Notes: generated from the letters alone by a model not told the origin. Shown: positions 1 through 5,136, numbered from the stretch's first letter. The stretch: DNA of 7,256 bases from an uncultured Oscillospiraceae bacterium (GCA_910585815.1 CAJUFJ010000089.1:1-7256); one strand, 5' to 3'. Translations and numbers: made by a program.

Positions 1-1
1 T

Positions 2-172
2 ATCCCTACGCTGGCACGGCGAAGCAGATGCTTTCCCAGAAAACTGGAAAATCTCTAGGCGGTTCTTGCTGTTTTTGTTCAGGCCTACAACCGTTTGGGA
101 TTACAGAAAGACCGCTATCGCGCTCGTCACCCTGGGGGCGCTGTCCCTTTTTCCCTCTTTGGCTTCCTTTAA
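2..172 (+). pseudogene. possible 3' remnant of a transposase-like gene
   Basis: No intact gene is visible in the first 207 bases. The reading frame starting at base 2 carries a TAG at 56-58, then reads about 37 codons to TAA at 170-172. Those codons include AYNRLGLQK and end in PFSLFGFL. From memory, an AYN-x-G-x-x-K stretch followed by a PFSL-x-FL terminus resembles the C-terminal end of some insertion-sequence transposases; I could not test this and name no family. The +1 frame upstream (bases 3-50) gives HGEADAFPENWK, which would join sensibly if one or two bases were lost near 50-60, so a frameshifted remnant is possible. It could equally be non-coding. Confidence 0.22.
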
Positions 173-207
173 CTCTGCGTTTGGACACTCCCGGAACACT
201 TGAGGCG

Positions 208-236
208 TTGACAACGTATTATAATTGTGTTACAAT
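208..236 (+). promoter_or_regulatory. consensus promoter with a palindrome over the -10 box
   Basis: A perfect -35 TTGACA (208-213) stands 17 bp from a -10 TACAAT (231-236). A short perfect inverted repeat, ATTGT-GTT-ACAAT (224-236), overlaps the -10 and could be an operator half-site pair. The next gene starts at 326, giving a leader of roughly 80 nt in which I see no other feature. It could drive the acidic-protein gene and, by read-through, the toxin-antitoxin pair. Confidence 0.7.
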
Positions 237-325
237 GCTTATACAAAGTGCTCTGAATAAGCAAATCTGAAAGGTGCAAAAATCCACTCACTTAAGAATA
301 TATAAAATTGGATGGAGGCTTTTCT

Positions 326-796
326 ATGCACTACTATGGAGATATTCTAGTTGCATTTCATGGCAAAGCGAAGAATTTGCAAAGATTAGCCCAACTGGTC
401 TGGAAACGTCCGGACCTGGAAGAACTGGCGGACGGCCTGAACGGTATCCACGCTGTGGACGGCGATGCCGCATCGACCATCACTGTCAATCTCGGGATCG
501 ATTGTCTGAATGCGGAACTGCCCTGTATCGACTTCCTCGCTAACCACGGCTCAGGAGTGGAAATTGCCGTTATTGCCTGGCTCTATGACTCTATTACGGA
601 CACAAGAGCCAAATATTCTGTCCTCTATCCCCTCGATCGGGAACTTTATGAGGAAGAAGAAGATGACGAAGAAGAAGATGAGGAATACTTTGACTTTGAC
701 CCGCTTGATTATCTGGAATACAGAGAAGATCATGACAGTTGGTTCGATGCTTACCCCGACTGGCTACAGGCGTGGGAGCACAATGGCTTTCGCTGA
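326..796 (+). CDS. hypothetical protein with a 12-residue acidic run
   Basis: This 156-residue protein is not recognised. The ATG at 326 is preferred over an in-frame TTG at 308 because GGAGG (314-318) sits 7 nt before the ATG and overlaps the region just after that TTG. Residues 1-105 look like a compact mixed alpha/beta domain, with hydrophobic stretches around 61-73 and 79-88. An uninterrupted acidic run, EEEEDDEEEDEE (109-120), follows. The tail to 156 is rich in Asp, Trp, Phe and Tyr. There is no signal peptide and no convincing membrane segment. Its charge would suit a chaperone-like, DNA-mimic or protein-binding role, but that is speculation. It lies 81 nt before the antitoxin gene, possibly on the same transcript from the promoter at 208-236. 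Confidence is high that it is a gene and nil on function. Confidence 0.8.
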   Translation: MHYYGDILVAFHGKAKNLQRLAQLVWKRPDLEELADGLNGIHAVDGDAASTITVNLGIDCLNAELPCIDFLANHGSGVEIAVIAWLYDSITDTRAKYSVLYPLDRELYEEEEDDEEEDEEYFDFDPLDYLEYREDHDSWFDAYPDWLQAWEHNGFR

Positions 797-822
797 AGCA
801 GTTTCGACGGAGCATCATATAC

Positions 823-851
823 CTCATTCTATTATGTGACCTCTAAATGAG
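823..851 (+). promoter_or_regulatory. possible operator/promoter of the toxin-antitoxin pair
   Basis: CTCATT (823-828) and AATGAG (846-851) form a 6-bp inverted repeat around a -10-like TATTAT (830-835), just before the antitoxin gene. RHH antitoxins usually bind such a site. No good -35 lies 17 bp upstream (the bases there are ACGGAG), so the promoter is weak or needs the upstream one. Chance occurrence of 6-bp arms is likely enough to keep confidence low. Confidence 0.3.
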
Positions 852-877
852 CAAAGTATTAAAAGGGGGCTCTTAGC

Positions 878-1144
878 ATGGCACAAACAACTTTAAGTGT
901 CCGCATGGATGACGAGGTCAAGCGCAAATTTGACGCTTTCTGTGCTGAGGTTGGTATGAACGCCTCTGTTGCCGTTAACCTGTTCGCTAAAACGGTGATT
1001 CGAGAGCACCGTATTCCCTTTGAAATCTCCGCCGACCCCTTTTGGAGCGAGGAAAACCAATCCGTCCTGCGCCGCTCCGTTGCGCAGCTTGACGCCGGAA
1101 AAGGCACCCCCCACGAATTGATCGAGGTGGAGGACGATGCATAA
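878..1144 (+). CDS. type II antitoxin, RelB/DinJ family
   Basis: This 88-residue protein is the antitoxin of a two-gene addiction module. Residues 1-50 form the ribbon-helix-helix DNA-binding part: strand TTLSVRMD, then helices through FCAEVGMNASVAVNLFAKTVI. The rest, including PFWSEENQ and a final acidic VEDDA, should be the flexible segment that wraps and blocks the toxin. Length and layout match RelB/DinJ proteins. The ATG at 878 follows AAGGGGG (863-869) with about 8 nt spacing. Its stop overlaps the toxin start by 8 nt (1137-1144), the usual sign of translational coupling. By family precedent the antitoxin, and more strongly the complex, represses its own promoter. No symbol is given because the DinJ and RelB branches cannot be separated by eye. 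Confidence 0.9.
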   Translation: MAQTTLSVRMDDEVKRKFDAFCAEVGMNASVAVNLFAKTVIREHRIPFEISADPFWSEENQSVLRRSVAQLDAGKGTPHELIEVEDDA

Positions 1145-1397
1145 AAATTGGTCTGATTCCGCATGGGAAGAATATATTGCGTGGCAAACCAAGGATATCA
1201 AACTATTGCGAATCAATCAGCTGATTCGCGACGCGGAGCGTGATCCGTTCCGAGGCATTGGAAAGCCTGAGCCGCTGAAGGGCAACTGGAGCGGCTGGTG
1301 GAGCCGCCGAATCGACGACGATAATCGGCTGATTTACCGCGTGCGAAATGGTATTTTGGAAATCGCCCAATGCGGAACCCACTACGGGGACAAATGA
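1137..1397 (+). CDS. yoeB: Txe/YoeB-family mRNA interferase toxin
   Basis: This 86-residue toxin should cleave mRNA in the ribosomal A site when freed from its antitoxin. It aligns along its whole length with E. coli YoeB as I recall it, sharing W5-S, GKPEPLK (42-48), SG-x-WSRRI and a terminal HY. The YoeB catalytic residues are all in place: E45 (E46 in E. coli), R64 (R65), H82 (H83) and Y83 (Y84). The protein therefore looks active. E. coli YoeB ends at HY; here three more residues, GDK, follow. The ATG lies inside the antitoxin 3' end, so the proteins are probably co-translated. YoeB is classically paired with a YefM/Phd-fold antitoxin, but here the partner has an RHH fold, a combination also seen in Firmicutes. 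A hairpin with a weak T-tract follows the stop. Confidence 0.93.
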   Translation: MHKNWSDSAWEEYIAWQTKDIKLLRINQLIRDAERDPFRGIGKPEPLKGNWSGWWSRRIDDDNRLIYRVRNGILEIAQCGTHYGDK

Positions 1398-1401
1398 GAA
1401 C

Positions 1402-1434
1402 ACGGACGGCCTGGCTGGGCCGTCCGTTTATCTT
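1402..1434 (+). terminator. hairpin terminator after the toxin gene
   Basis: A perfect 10-bp stem, ACGGACGGCC (1402-1411) with GGCCGTCCGT (1418-1427), has a 6-nt loop and starts 5 nt after the toxin stop. The following TTATCTT is only partly T-rich, so termination may be incomplete. On the other strand there is no T-tract. Confidence 0.7.
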
Positions 1435-1556
1435 GCTATATCCTTCTGATAGGGTGTCAGATCACTGTTTTCCACCGTTTCAGCGTGGGGAACCACCCCC
1501 ACCTCCGGGTGTGGTTTCATAGAGTGTTGGTATGCTTTCTGAGGGCCGCCAGCACT
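1428..1556 (-). other. open extension in frame behind the RHH gene's TAG stop
   Basis: Directly after the TAG (1559-1557) of the small RHH gene, the same frame stays open for 42 codons to TAA (1430-1428). The translation begins SAGGPQKAYQHS and ends LTPYQKDIAR. An internal ATG at 1520 has no ribosome binding site. The extension may be a lost C-terminal tail of the RHH protein or a fragment of another gene. About 43 open codons is not rare by chance, and the alternative frame here matches a zinc-ribbon gene end better, so coding status is doubtful. Confidence 0.25.
1462..1503 (-). pseudogene. fossil of a zinc-ribbon protein gene 3' end
   Basis: Read on the minus strand this stretch gives GWFPTLKRW then KTVI and TGA. 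The intact zinc-ribbon gene ends GWFPTLKRW then RKE and TAA. At DNA level 1472-1502 matches 1859-1889 at 26 of 31 positions, and the differences inside FPTLKRW are all synonymous (ACG/ACA, CTG/TTG, AAA/AAG, CGG/CGA). That pattern indicates past selection as protein rather than a chance repeat. Upstream, only a few codons remain open before a TGA, and the rest of the gene is missing. An overlapping frame (see the 1428-1556 entry) is the competing explanation. Confidence 0.5.
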
Positions 1557-1558
1557 CT
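1521..1558. repeat. imperfect inverted repeat at the RHH gene end
   Basis: AGAGTGTTGG (1521-1530) and CCAGCACTCT (1549-1558) pair at 9 of 10 positions around an 18-nt loop and overlap the TAG stop of the RHH gene. No T-tract follows on either strand, so it is not a standard intrinsic terminator. It may stabilise the 3' end of the transcript or mark an old element end. Confidence 0.35.
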
Positions 1559-1730
1559 ATTTTTCTTGCGCCAAAACCAGCTCTATGCCCTCCCGCACAA
1601 CATCGGTTCTCGTCTTGCCATGCGCTTTGCAGAACTCCTGAAGTCTTTTGTCTGTTTCTGCATCAATACGGGCCTTTACTTCAATCCCTTTTGGATTGTC
1701 TGACTTTGGGCGTCCGGTTCGTGGACTCAA
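1557..1730 (-). CDS. small RHH (CopG/Arc-type) DNA-binding protein, autorepressor candidate
   Basis: This 57-residue protein begins with a basic SPRTGRPK arm, followed by a ribbon-helix-helix core: strand GIEVKARID, helix DKRLQEFCKAHG, and helix RTDVVREGIELVL. RHH proteins bind DNA as dimers through the strand pair. I chose the TTG start at 1730 rather than an open TTG at 1781 for two reasons. A ribosome-binding match GGGTGAT lies 3 nt before it, in the same geometry as the paralogue at 6558. The 1781 codon lies inside the promoter, between its -35 and -10 boxes. No partner toxin gene follows, so it is either a solitary regulator or an orphan antitoxin. The operator-like repeat in its promoter suggests autoregulation. 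It converges with the toxin gene. The stop is TAG, followed by an open extension. Confidence 0.75.
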   Translation of the reverse strand: MSPRTGRPKSDNPKGIEVKARIDAETDKRLQEFCKAHGKTRTDVVREGIELVLAQEK

Positions 1731-1746
1731 TTTATCACCCACTTTC

Positions 1747-1789
1747 TGAGCCACAAAATCATTGTAGTTTATGTGGCTCAAAATATCAA
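1747..1789 (-). promoter_or_regulatory. RHH gene promoter inside a perfect inverted repeat (operator)
   Basis: On the minus strand, -35 TTGATA (1789-1784) and -10 TACAAT (1766-1761) are 17 bp apart. TGAGCCACA (1747-1755) and TGTGGCTCA (1772-1780), a perfect 9-bp inverted repeat with a 16-bp spacer, flank the -10; one arm lies in the spacer between the boxes and the other over the transcription start. A bound dimer pair would block polymerase. That the encoded RHH protein binds here is inference from its position and family. Confidence 0.72.
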
Positions 1790-1800
1790 GCCCTTTTCAT

Positions 1801-1825
1801 AAAAAAACCGCCCAACAGGGCGGTT
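1801..1825 (-). terminator. intrinsic terminator of the WYL/zinc-ribbon gene
   Basis: On the minus strand the stem AACCGCCC / GGGCGGTT (8 bp, 4-nt loop) ends in a run of T residues (the A run at 1801-1807 on the plus strand). It begins 21 nt past the TAA at 1847. It separates this unit from the RHH gene promoter just downstream. Confidence 0.85.
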
Positions 1826-1846
1826 AACACTTTGTTATCGAAAAAG

Positions 1847-2119
1847 TTACTCCTTCCTCCATCGCTTCAATGTGGGGAACCACCCCCGCATCATCTTCTC
1901 CGCCTCCTCCTGGGGGCCGAAGGGGTGGCCGTTCTCCTCGTTGAACTTCAGATTAAAGGCAATGATGTCGTCCATAGTGGCGTCGGGAGCGGTAAAGGCC
2001 CCATTCTGATAGCAGTAGCAGCAGTAGTCCTCGCTGGGGGCGCCGCCGGCCTCGGTGCCCTTATCCTCGGGCTTGTCCAGGGGCATGGCGCAGCACTGAC
2101 AAAACTTTCTTTCTTCCAT
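1847..2119 (-). CDS. zinc-ribbon protein, likely also translated alone from an internal start
   Basis: Residues 327-416 of the fused frame form a complete 90-residue protein starting MEERKFCQCC. Two CxxC pairs (C7/C10 and C33/C36 in its own numbering) should hold one zinc ion. The C-terminal part (DDIIAFNLKFNEENG, then GWFPTLKRW) is typical of small stand-alone zinc-ribbon proteins that I associate with Clostridia and with WYL-type regulators. The ATG at 2119 has its own AAGGAGG (2134-2128) at 8 nt spacing, so separate translation is likely even though the frame is continuous with the regulator. Function is unknown; protein or nucleic-acid binding is a guess. Confidence 0.65.
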   Translation of the reverse strand: MEERKFCQCCAMPLDKPEDKGTEAGGAPSEDYCCYCYQNGAFTAPDATMDDIIAFNLKFNEENGHPFGPQEEAEKMMRGWFPTLKRWRKE

Positions 2120-3097
2120 TGGAAAAACCTCCTTATGTTGGACGGGGTCTGCCCCGTCTCTGCCACAAGGATACGCCCCATAACCTGACAGGGTCTGTCC
2201 AGTTTCATAGACTTCCAGAGATTTTTTTATTTCTTCCCTTAAAATATCCCGCCAGTAGACCGGCTCCAGCACCTCCAGCTGCCCGCCAAAGGACAGCAAA
2301 AAGGACAGCAGCCACTGGTCCTCCGGGAAGGTACACGCCACCAGCAGACGCCCGTCGGGCCGGACGGACACCTTCCCGGGGTGGAAGTAGTCCCGCACCC
2401 GCCATGCGGCGGAGGGAGCAAACAGCAGCCGCAGTTCCACCCCCCGGTAGTCCCCGGGCATAGGGGCCTCCAACTGCTCTGGGGGCGTGCGGGGCGGACA
2501 GCTCCCCTCCTCCGGGGACAGGTCCTCCATCCGCACCAACCGGAAGATGCGCCAGTCCTGCCGCGCCCGGCAGAAGGCGGACAGATACCAGCACCCCGCC
2601 TTAAACACCAGCCGGGCGGGCTCCACCGTCCGGCGGCTCGTCTCCCCGGCGGAGCTGTAGTAGGTGAACGACAAGGGCCTGCGCTCCAAAATTGCCCGCT
2701 TCACCCGGGAAAAATTCTCCCGCTCCGCCGCCCCGCTGCCCCAGTCGGAAAAATCCACCTCCAGCCAGTCGCCCCCCTCCCGGCGGAACAGGGCGGACAG
2801 CCGGGAAAGGGCCTCCTCTCCCCCACCGGTGGCCCGGATGGCCTGGAGGGCAAAGAGAATTTCGTCCTGCTGCTCTCCGGACAGCAGCGCCCGGTCCAGC
2901 ACGAATTGGTCCATCAGACGGATGCCACCCCCCTTGCCCTTCTGGGCGTAGACGGGGATACCGGCGGCGGACAGGGCGTCCACATCCCGGTAAATGGTGC
3001 GCTCCGACACCTCCAACCGCCGGGCCAGCTCCCCGGCAGTGACGGCCCGTTTCTCCACCAGAAGGTAGAGAATTTCAAAGAGACGGCCGTTTTTCAT
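1847..3097 (-). CDS. HTH/WYL-domain transcriptional regulator fused in frame to a zinc-ribbon protein
   Basis: The 416-residue frame holds a YafY-type regulator and an extra domain. Residues 1-60 are a DeoR/HTH_11-like winged helix (ELARRLEVSERTIYRDVDAL, then the GKGGGIRL wing). Residues about 135-205 form the WYL ligand-sensing domain, with W170-Y171-L172 and the downstream Arg-rich FRLVRM. Residues 215-300 resemble the WYL C-terminal extension. WYL regulators are usually about 300 residues. Here residues 300-326 are a linker without obvious homology, and 327-416 are the zinc-ribbon protein listed separately. The start follows AAAAGGAGA. By family precedent it senses a small ligand or single-stranded nucleic acid and regulates nearby genes; the target is unknown. 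It lies downstream of the Sir2 operon in the same direction with no terminator between. Fusion by a small frameshift is possible. Confidence 0.85.
   Translation of the reverse strand: MKNGRLFEILYLLVEKRAVTAGELARRLEVSERTIYRDVDALSAAGIPVYAQKGKGGGIRLMDQFVLDRALLSGEQQDEILFALQAIRATGGGEEALSRLSALFRREGGDWLEVDFSDWGSGAAERENFSRVKRAILERRPLSFTYYSSAGETSRRTVEPARLVFKAGCWYLSAFCRARQDWRIFRLVRMEDLSPEEGSCPPRTPPEQLEAPMPGDYRGVELRLLFAPSAAWRVRDYFHPGKVSVRPDGRLLVACTFPEDQWLLSFLLSFGGQLEVLEPVYWRDILREEIKKSLEVYETGQTLSGYGAYPCGRDGADPVQHKEVFPMEERKFCQCCAMPLDKPEDKGTEAGGAPSEDYCCYCYQNGAFTAPDATMDDIIAFNLKFNEENGHPFGPQEEAEKMMRGWFPTLKRWRKE
2117..2158 (-). promoter_or_regulatory. internal ribosome binding site and hairpin at the fusion junction
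   Basis: On the minus strand, a perfect hairpin GACGGGG-CAGA-CCCCGTC (2158-2141) is followed 5 nt later by TAAGGAGG (2135-2128), then 8 nt and ATG (2119-2117). The TAA is one base out of frame with the regulator. In normal operons a stop overlapping the next ribosome binding site like this ends the upstream gene, so the junction looks like a two-gene boundary whose stop was bypassed. The hairpin could also tune translation of the second cistron. Confidence 0.6.
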
Positions 3098-3146
3098 CGG
3101 AAAAGTCTCCTTTTAAAACGATTTCTAAAATTTTTCTGATTACCCC

Positions 3147-3175
3147 TTGCATAACCTCTGGTCGATGTGTATAAT
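3147..3175 (+). promoter_or_regulatory. strong plus-strand promoter without a gene
   Basis: TTGCAT (3147-3152) and TATAAT (3170-3175) are 17 bp apart, close to consensus. It points away from the WYL regulator gene, where a divergent target promoter would be expected, but downstream on the plus strand only the antisense of the 3203-3781 gene is found. It may be a relic, or it may make an antisense RNA. A convincing minus-strand promoter for the WYL gene was not found in the same gap. Confidence 0.6.
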
Positions 3176-3202
3176 AATAGTGTAGGAGTCGGTCGTTGCC
3201 GG

Positions 3203-3781
3203 TTATTCTCTATTTTTAGAGATGTGGCGGCGTGTCGGCTCTTTTTGTGCCCTTTTTACCACCCTAACAACCTTCTTCCCATTAATAAAAATCACTTGAT
3301 CCACAAACATTGTTTCTTTCATTTTATATATTTTCTCAATCTGTTCCATTATGACTGTTTCTTCTAAATGTGCCTGCGTCACATCGACAACGAAATTTTT
3401 CGCCTGACGCCTCGCCTTTTTAATTCTGTTGAAAATAGTATTTTCCCCTGCCTCCGAACTCAGTGTTTTCAAATCAAAGGCTTCCCCACGGAATAAATAG
3501 TCGGGCGTTGATATCCCCTCCGGACTGTTGACCCTCGGAACCATGAAAATCTCTCCGCCGAGTTCACTCTCCAGAAGCTCAGCAATTTCTTTTTCATGGG
3601 AGGAGTAGCTGAGAACCACATTATGACCATCCACCACATAAGCAGAGCCATTGACCACATAGGCAAGCAGATCCTGTACCACATGGCTGTTCGTTGTGGC
3701 ATCTCTCAAATATTCTGCTGTCACATCAACCGGCGTGCCCCTGCTCCGGGCTTTTGACGTTCTCATGGCCGTTCCACTCAC
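3203..3781 (-). CDS. CdiA C-terminal-like nuclease-fold protein
   Basis: This 192-residue protein resembles, as I recall them, the toxic C-terminal tRNase domains of CdiA and the related nuclease domains found at the ends of phage head proteins. The signature stretch is GISTPDYLFRGEAFDLK (89-105), followed by NTIFNRIKKARRQAKNF (114-130) and VVDV. P93-D94 with D103-L-K105 also fits a PD-(D/E)xK-like core, so the exact nuclease fold is open. Residues 1-45 are a basic lead-in without a signal peptide; the C-terminus (KRAQKEPTRRHISKNRE) is strongly basic. The GTG at 3781 is used as start, with GGAAG 9 nt upstream; an ATG lies 15 nt further in. It begins 19 nt after the Sir2 gene stop and looks co-transcribed. 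Its 3' part is AT-rich compared with neighbours. Activity as a toxin is not shown. Confidence 0.7.
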   Translation of the reverse strand: MSGTAMRTSKARSRGTPVDVTAEYLRDATTNSHVVQDLLAYVVNGSAYVVDGHNVVLSYSSHEKEIAELLESELGGEIFMVPRVNSPEGISTPDYLFRGEAFDLKTLSSEAGENTIFNRIKKARRQAKNFVVDVTQAHLEETVIMEQIEKIYKMKETMFVDQVIFINGKKVVRVVKRAQKEPTRRHISKNRE

Positions 3782-3800
3782 TTCAGATATCTTCCACGTT

Positions 3801-4526
3801 TTATTTCACTTTAATCTGCCCCAGCACCTCCCCGATGGGCAGGTTGATGGCCAGGCTGGCCCGGTTGTCGTAGGGAGTGGGGCTCTTGTTAATCAGCACC
3901 AGCCGGGAGCCCTGGTAGTAGTTAATCAGCCCTGCGGCGGGGTAGACCGCCAGGGAGGTCCCTCCGATGATAAGCAGGTCGGCCGCCTGAATATCGGCCA
4001 CCGCCCCCTCGATGGTGGCGCTGTCCAGCCCCTCCTCGTAGAGGACCACATCGGGCTTGACGGTCCCGCCGCAGGCGCACCGGGGCACCCCCGTTCCCTC
4101 TTTAATATCCGTCACGGCGAAGGGCTTTCGGCATTTCATACAGTAGTTCCGGTGAACCGAGCCATGGAGCTCCCAAACCCGCTTGGACCCCGCCAGCTGG
4201 TGCAACCCGTCGATGTTCTGGGTAACCACGCTGCTCAGCCTGCCTGCCGCCTCCAGCTCAGCCAGCTTTTTGTGGGCGGCGTTAGGTTGGGCATCCAGGC
4301 AGAGCATCTTGTCCCGATAGAAGCGGTAAAACTCCTCGGGCTGGGCGTCGAAAAAGGTGCGGCTGAGGATTTGCTCCGGGGGCCAGGCGTACTTCTGATT
4401 ATACAGCCCGTCCACACTGCGGAAATCCGGGATGCCGCTCTCGGTGCTCACCCCCGCCCCGCCAAAAAAGACGATGGTATTGCTCTCATCAATCCACTGC
4501 TGTAGGGTTTTGATTGTTTCGTCCAT
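3801..4526 (-). CDS. cobB: NAD-dependent protein deacylase, Sir2/CobB family
   Basis: The protein is a 241-residue sirtuin that removes acyl groups from lysine using NAD+, giving nicotinamide and O-acyl-ADP-ribose, in the cytoplasm. All signatures are present: the NAD-binding GAGVSTESGIPDFRS (23-37), TQNIDGLH (102-109), the catalytic H121 in LHGS, zinc ligands C129, C132, C150 and C152, and GTSLAVYPAAGL (189-200). The length is standard for bacterial CobB. The ATG at 4526 follows AGGAGGG with a good spacing. It is the middle gene of a minus-strand operon, 19 nt after the unknown 196-residue gene and 19 nt before the nuclease-like gene. Nothing in it resembles the NAD-depleting Sir2 domains of defence systems, which lack the zinc module. 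Substrates cannot be inferred. Confidence 0.95.
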   Translation of the reverse strand: MDETIKTLQQWIDESNTIVFFGGAGVSTESGIPDFRSVDGLYNQKYAWPPEQILSRTFFDAQPEEFYRFYRDKMLCLDAQPNAAHKKLAELEAAGRLSSVVTQNIDGLHQLAGSKRVWELHGSVHRNYCMKCRKPFAVTDIKEGTGVPRCACGGTVKPDVVLYEEGLDSATIEGAVADIQAADLLIIGGTSLAVYPAAGLINYYQGSRLVLINKSPTPYDNRASLAINLPIGEVLGQIKVK

Positions 4527-4545
4527 GGGGAACCCTCCTCATAAA

Positions 4546-5136
4546 TTAAATCACATCATGGGAAAGTATCTCAAATTCCAGAGGATCGCTCAACTCCACA
4601 AATTCCGCTTCCAAATCCAGCCCCATGTAATCCTCCTCCTTGCCGCTCTCGTCACCGGTAAGATGAAGGGAGAGAAGAATCTGGTAATATCGGGTGATTT
4701 CCGGGCTGTCCAGGGGGAGCCATTCCTCCAGCCACTCTTTTCCGTTGTGATGCTTGTGCCGCAGCCTTCCTTCCTTGATGTGGTAGGCCCGATACTTTTT
4801 GTCTCGATAGATATAGCCATAGGACACATCCCCCACATAATAATGACCCGTGAGGTATCGGATGTCGGGGAAGGAATCCACCTCAGACATGAGATCATCG
4901 CTTTTAGGATTCAGATAATTCTGCCAGATGATCTCCTCCGCCAGAGACAGCATCTCCTCCCAGCGGGCAGCCAGGGCTTGATATTCCTCCTGCGTAATGC
5001 CGTCATCCAAATCGATGCGGGGCTTCATCTTGTCCTCCCAGGAGATGTAGGTATTCTCGGTGTTCTCCTTCTCAAAAATGATCCGGTGAGGATGAACGCC
5101 AACCTTCTGTCTCTGAAAATGCTTGATAAAACCCAT
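4546..5136 (-). CDS. hypothetical protein, first gene of the Sir2 operon
   Basis: This 196-residue protein is not recognised. It is soluble by appearance, with no signal peptide or membrane segment. Residues 1-36 are basic and polar; residues from 37 (MKPRIDLDDG) are strongly acidic, with a Trp- and Tyr-rich middle (YLTGHYYVGDVSYGYIYRD) that looks like a beta-sheet, and an acidic helical C-terminus. The ATG at 5136 follows AAGGAGG (5153-5147) with a 10-nt gap, slightly long. A shorter form starting at M37 is possible. It lies directly behind a consensus promoter and 19 nt before the deacylase gene, so it is probably co-transcribed with that gene and the nuclease-like gene. A binding partner or inhibitor role for the latter is conceivable from the opposite charges, but unproven. 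Confidence 0.82.
   Translation of the reverse strand: MGFIKHFQRQKVGVHPHRIIFEKENTENTYISWEDKMKPRIDLDDGITQEEYQALAARWEEMLSLAEEIIWQNYLNPKSDDLMSEVDSFPDIRYLTGHYYVGDVSYGYIYRDKKYRAYHIKEGRLRHKHHNGKEWLEEWLPLDSPEITRYYQILLSLHLTGDESGKEEDYMGLDLEAEFVELSDPLEFEILSHDVI

Noticed and set aside
28..270. Plus-strand frame with ATG at 28.
   Set aside because: It has odd composition, no ribosome binding site, and runs through the consensus promoter at 208-236.
1731..1781. Upstream TTG at 1781 as the start of the first RHH gene.
   Set aside because: It lies between the -35 and -10 boxes of the promoter, and the paralogue begins at the SPRTGRP segment.
1532..2188. Plus-strand frame of 218 codons.
   Set aside because: It runs across the RHH gene, its operator, a terminator and the zinc-ribbon gene, all better supported on the minus strand.
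2381..3139. Plus-strand frame of 252 codons opposite the WYL regulator.
   Set aside because: Its Pro-, Gly- and Gln-rich composition is typical of antisense to a GC-rich gene, and the minus strand holds recognisable HTH and WYL domains.
3167..3367. Small plus-strand frame just after the orphan promoter.
   Set aside because: Its ATG overlaps the -10 box, so it cannot be the promoter's product; the rest is antisense to the nuclease-like gene.
3696..4505. Plus-strand frame of 269 codons opposite the Sir2 gene.
   Set aside because: Antisense of a gene with a full set of sirtuin motifs; it has no ribosome binding site or recognisable domain.
3801..4526. Sir2 protein as an NAD-depleting defence effector.
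   Set aside because: It has the four zinc cysteines and standard length of housekeeping CobB deacylases, and no fused sensor domain.
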